Shown one piece after another: positions 6,395 through 6,408 of a DNA stretch of 6,408 nt. The stretch covers positions 1-6,408 of the forward strand of contig DDEI01000038.1 of NCBI GenBank assembly GCA_002336675.1, given 5' to 3'. Each line of letters begins with the position of its first letter. Position 1 is the first letter of the stretch. The translations under genes were made by a program, and so were the position numbers. This DNA comes from Flavobacteriales bacterium UBA1958. Its GTDB lineage: Bacteria > Bacteroidota > Bacteroidia > Flavobacteriales_D > Sanyastnellaceae. The notes under the pieces are model-generated. The model saw nothing but the letters and a program-made list of their open reading frames with translations, searched no databases and was not told the origin of the DNA.

Positions 6395-6408
6395 TTTTAA
6401 ATAATGAA

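Noticed and set aside
6404..6408. ATG at 6404 as the start of a further gene
   Set aside because: Only five bases are visible before the window ends, so nothing can be supported.

Overview
The window looks like chromosomal DNA of a member of the Bacteroidota (Flavobacteriia/Cytophagia-like). The support is an AT-leaning composition, an IspG that runs into the long-form insertion typical of this phylum, a large protein of DUF349 repeats of the kind common there, weak or absent Shine-Dalgarno sequences, and several matches to the Bacteroidota promoter -7 box TAnnTTTG. The genes are mostly housekeeping. I see no transposon, CRISPR array, tRNA, rRNA, prophage or defence cassette, and no undescribed multi-gene system.

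Layout from left to right. The 5' two thirds or so of ispG (isoprenoid pathway) lies on the minus strand and runs off the left edge. A 422-base gap follows. It holds a degraded remnant, on the same strand as ispG, that resembles the C-terminal end of an OmpA/MotB-type peptidoglycan-binding domain; the rest of the gap shows only weak promoter-like signals. Next is a plus-strand YhdH/AcuI-family zinc-independent reductase. It converges on a minus-strand 563-residue protein with five DUF349 repeats.

The DUF349 gene and recX diverge from a 121-base region with promoter-like boxes on both strands. recX (RecA modulator), prfB (release factor 2) and a glutaredoxin-type arsC then follow on the plus strand. 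prfB and arsC are only 4 bases apart and are probably co-transcribed.

The clearest point is that prfB is complete only if read through a programmed +1 frameshift. An internal Shine-Dalgarno-like stretch, then TAT CTT TGA C at 4998-5007, joins a 21-codon first segment to a 345-codon second segment and gives a 366-residue RF2. A simple ORF call would start at 5098 and lose the N-terminus. Other points are the OmpA-like remnant upstream of ispG, TAnnTTTG-like boxes only 4-5 bases before three start codons (possible near-leaderless transcripts), and the regular 77-82 residue spacing of the DUF349 repeats.
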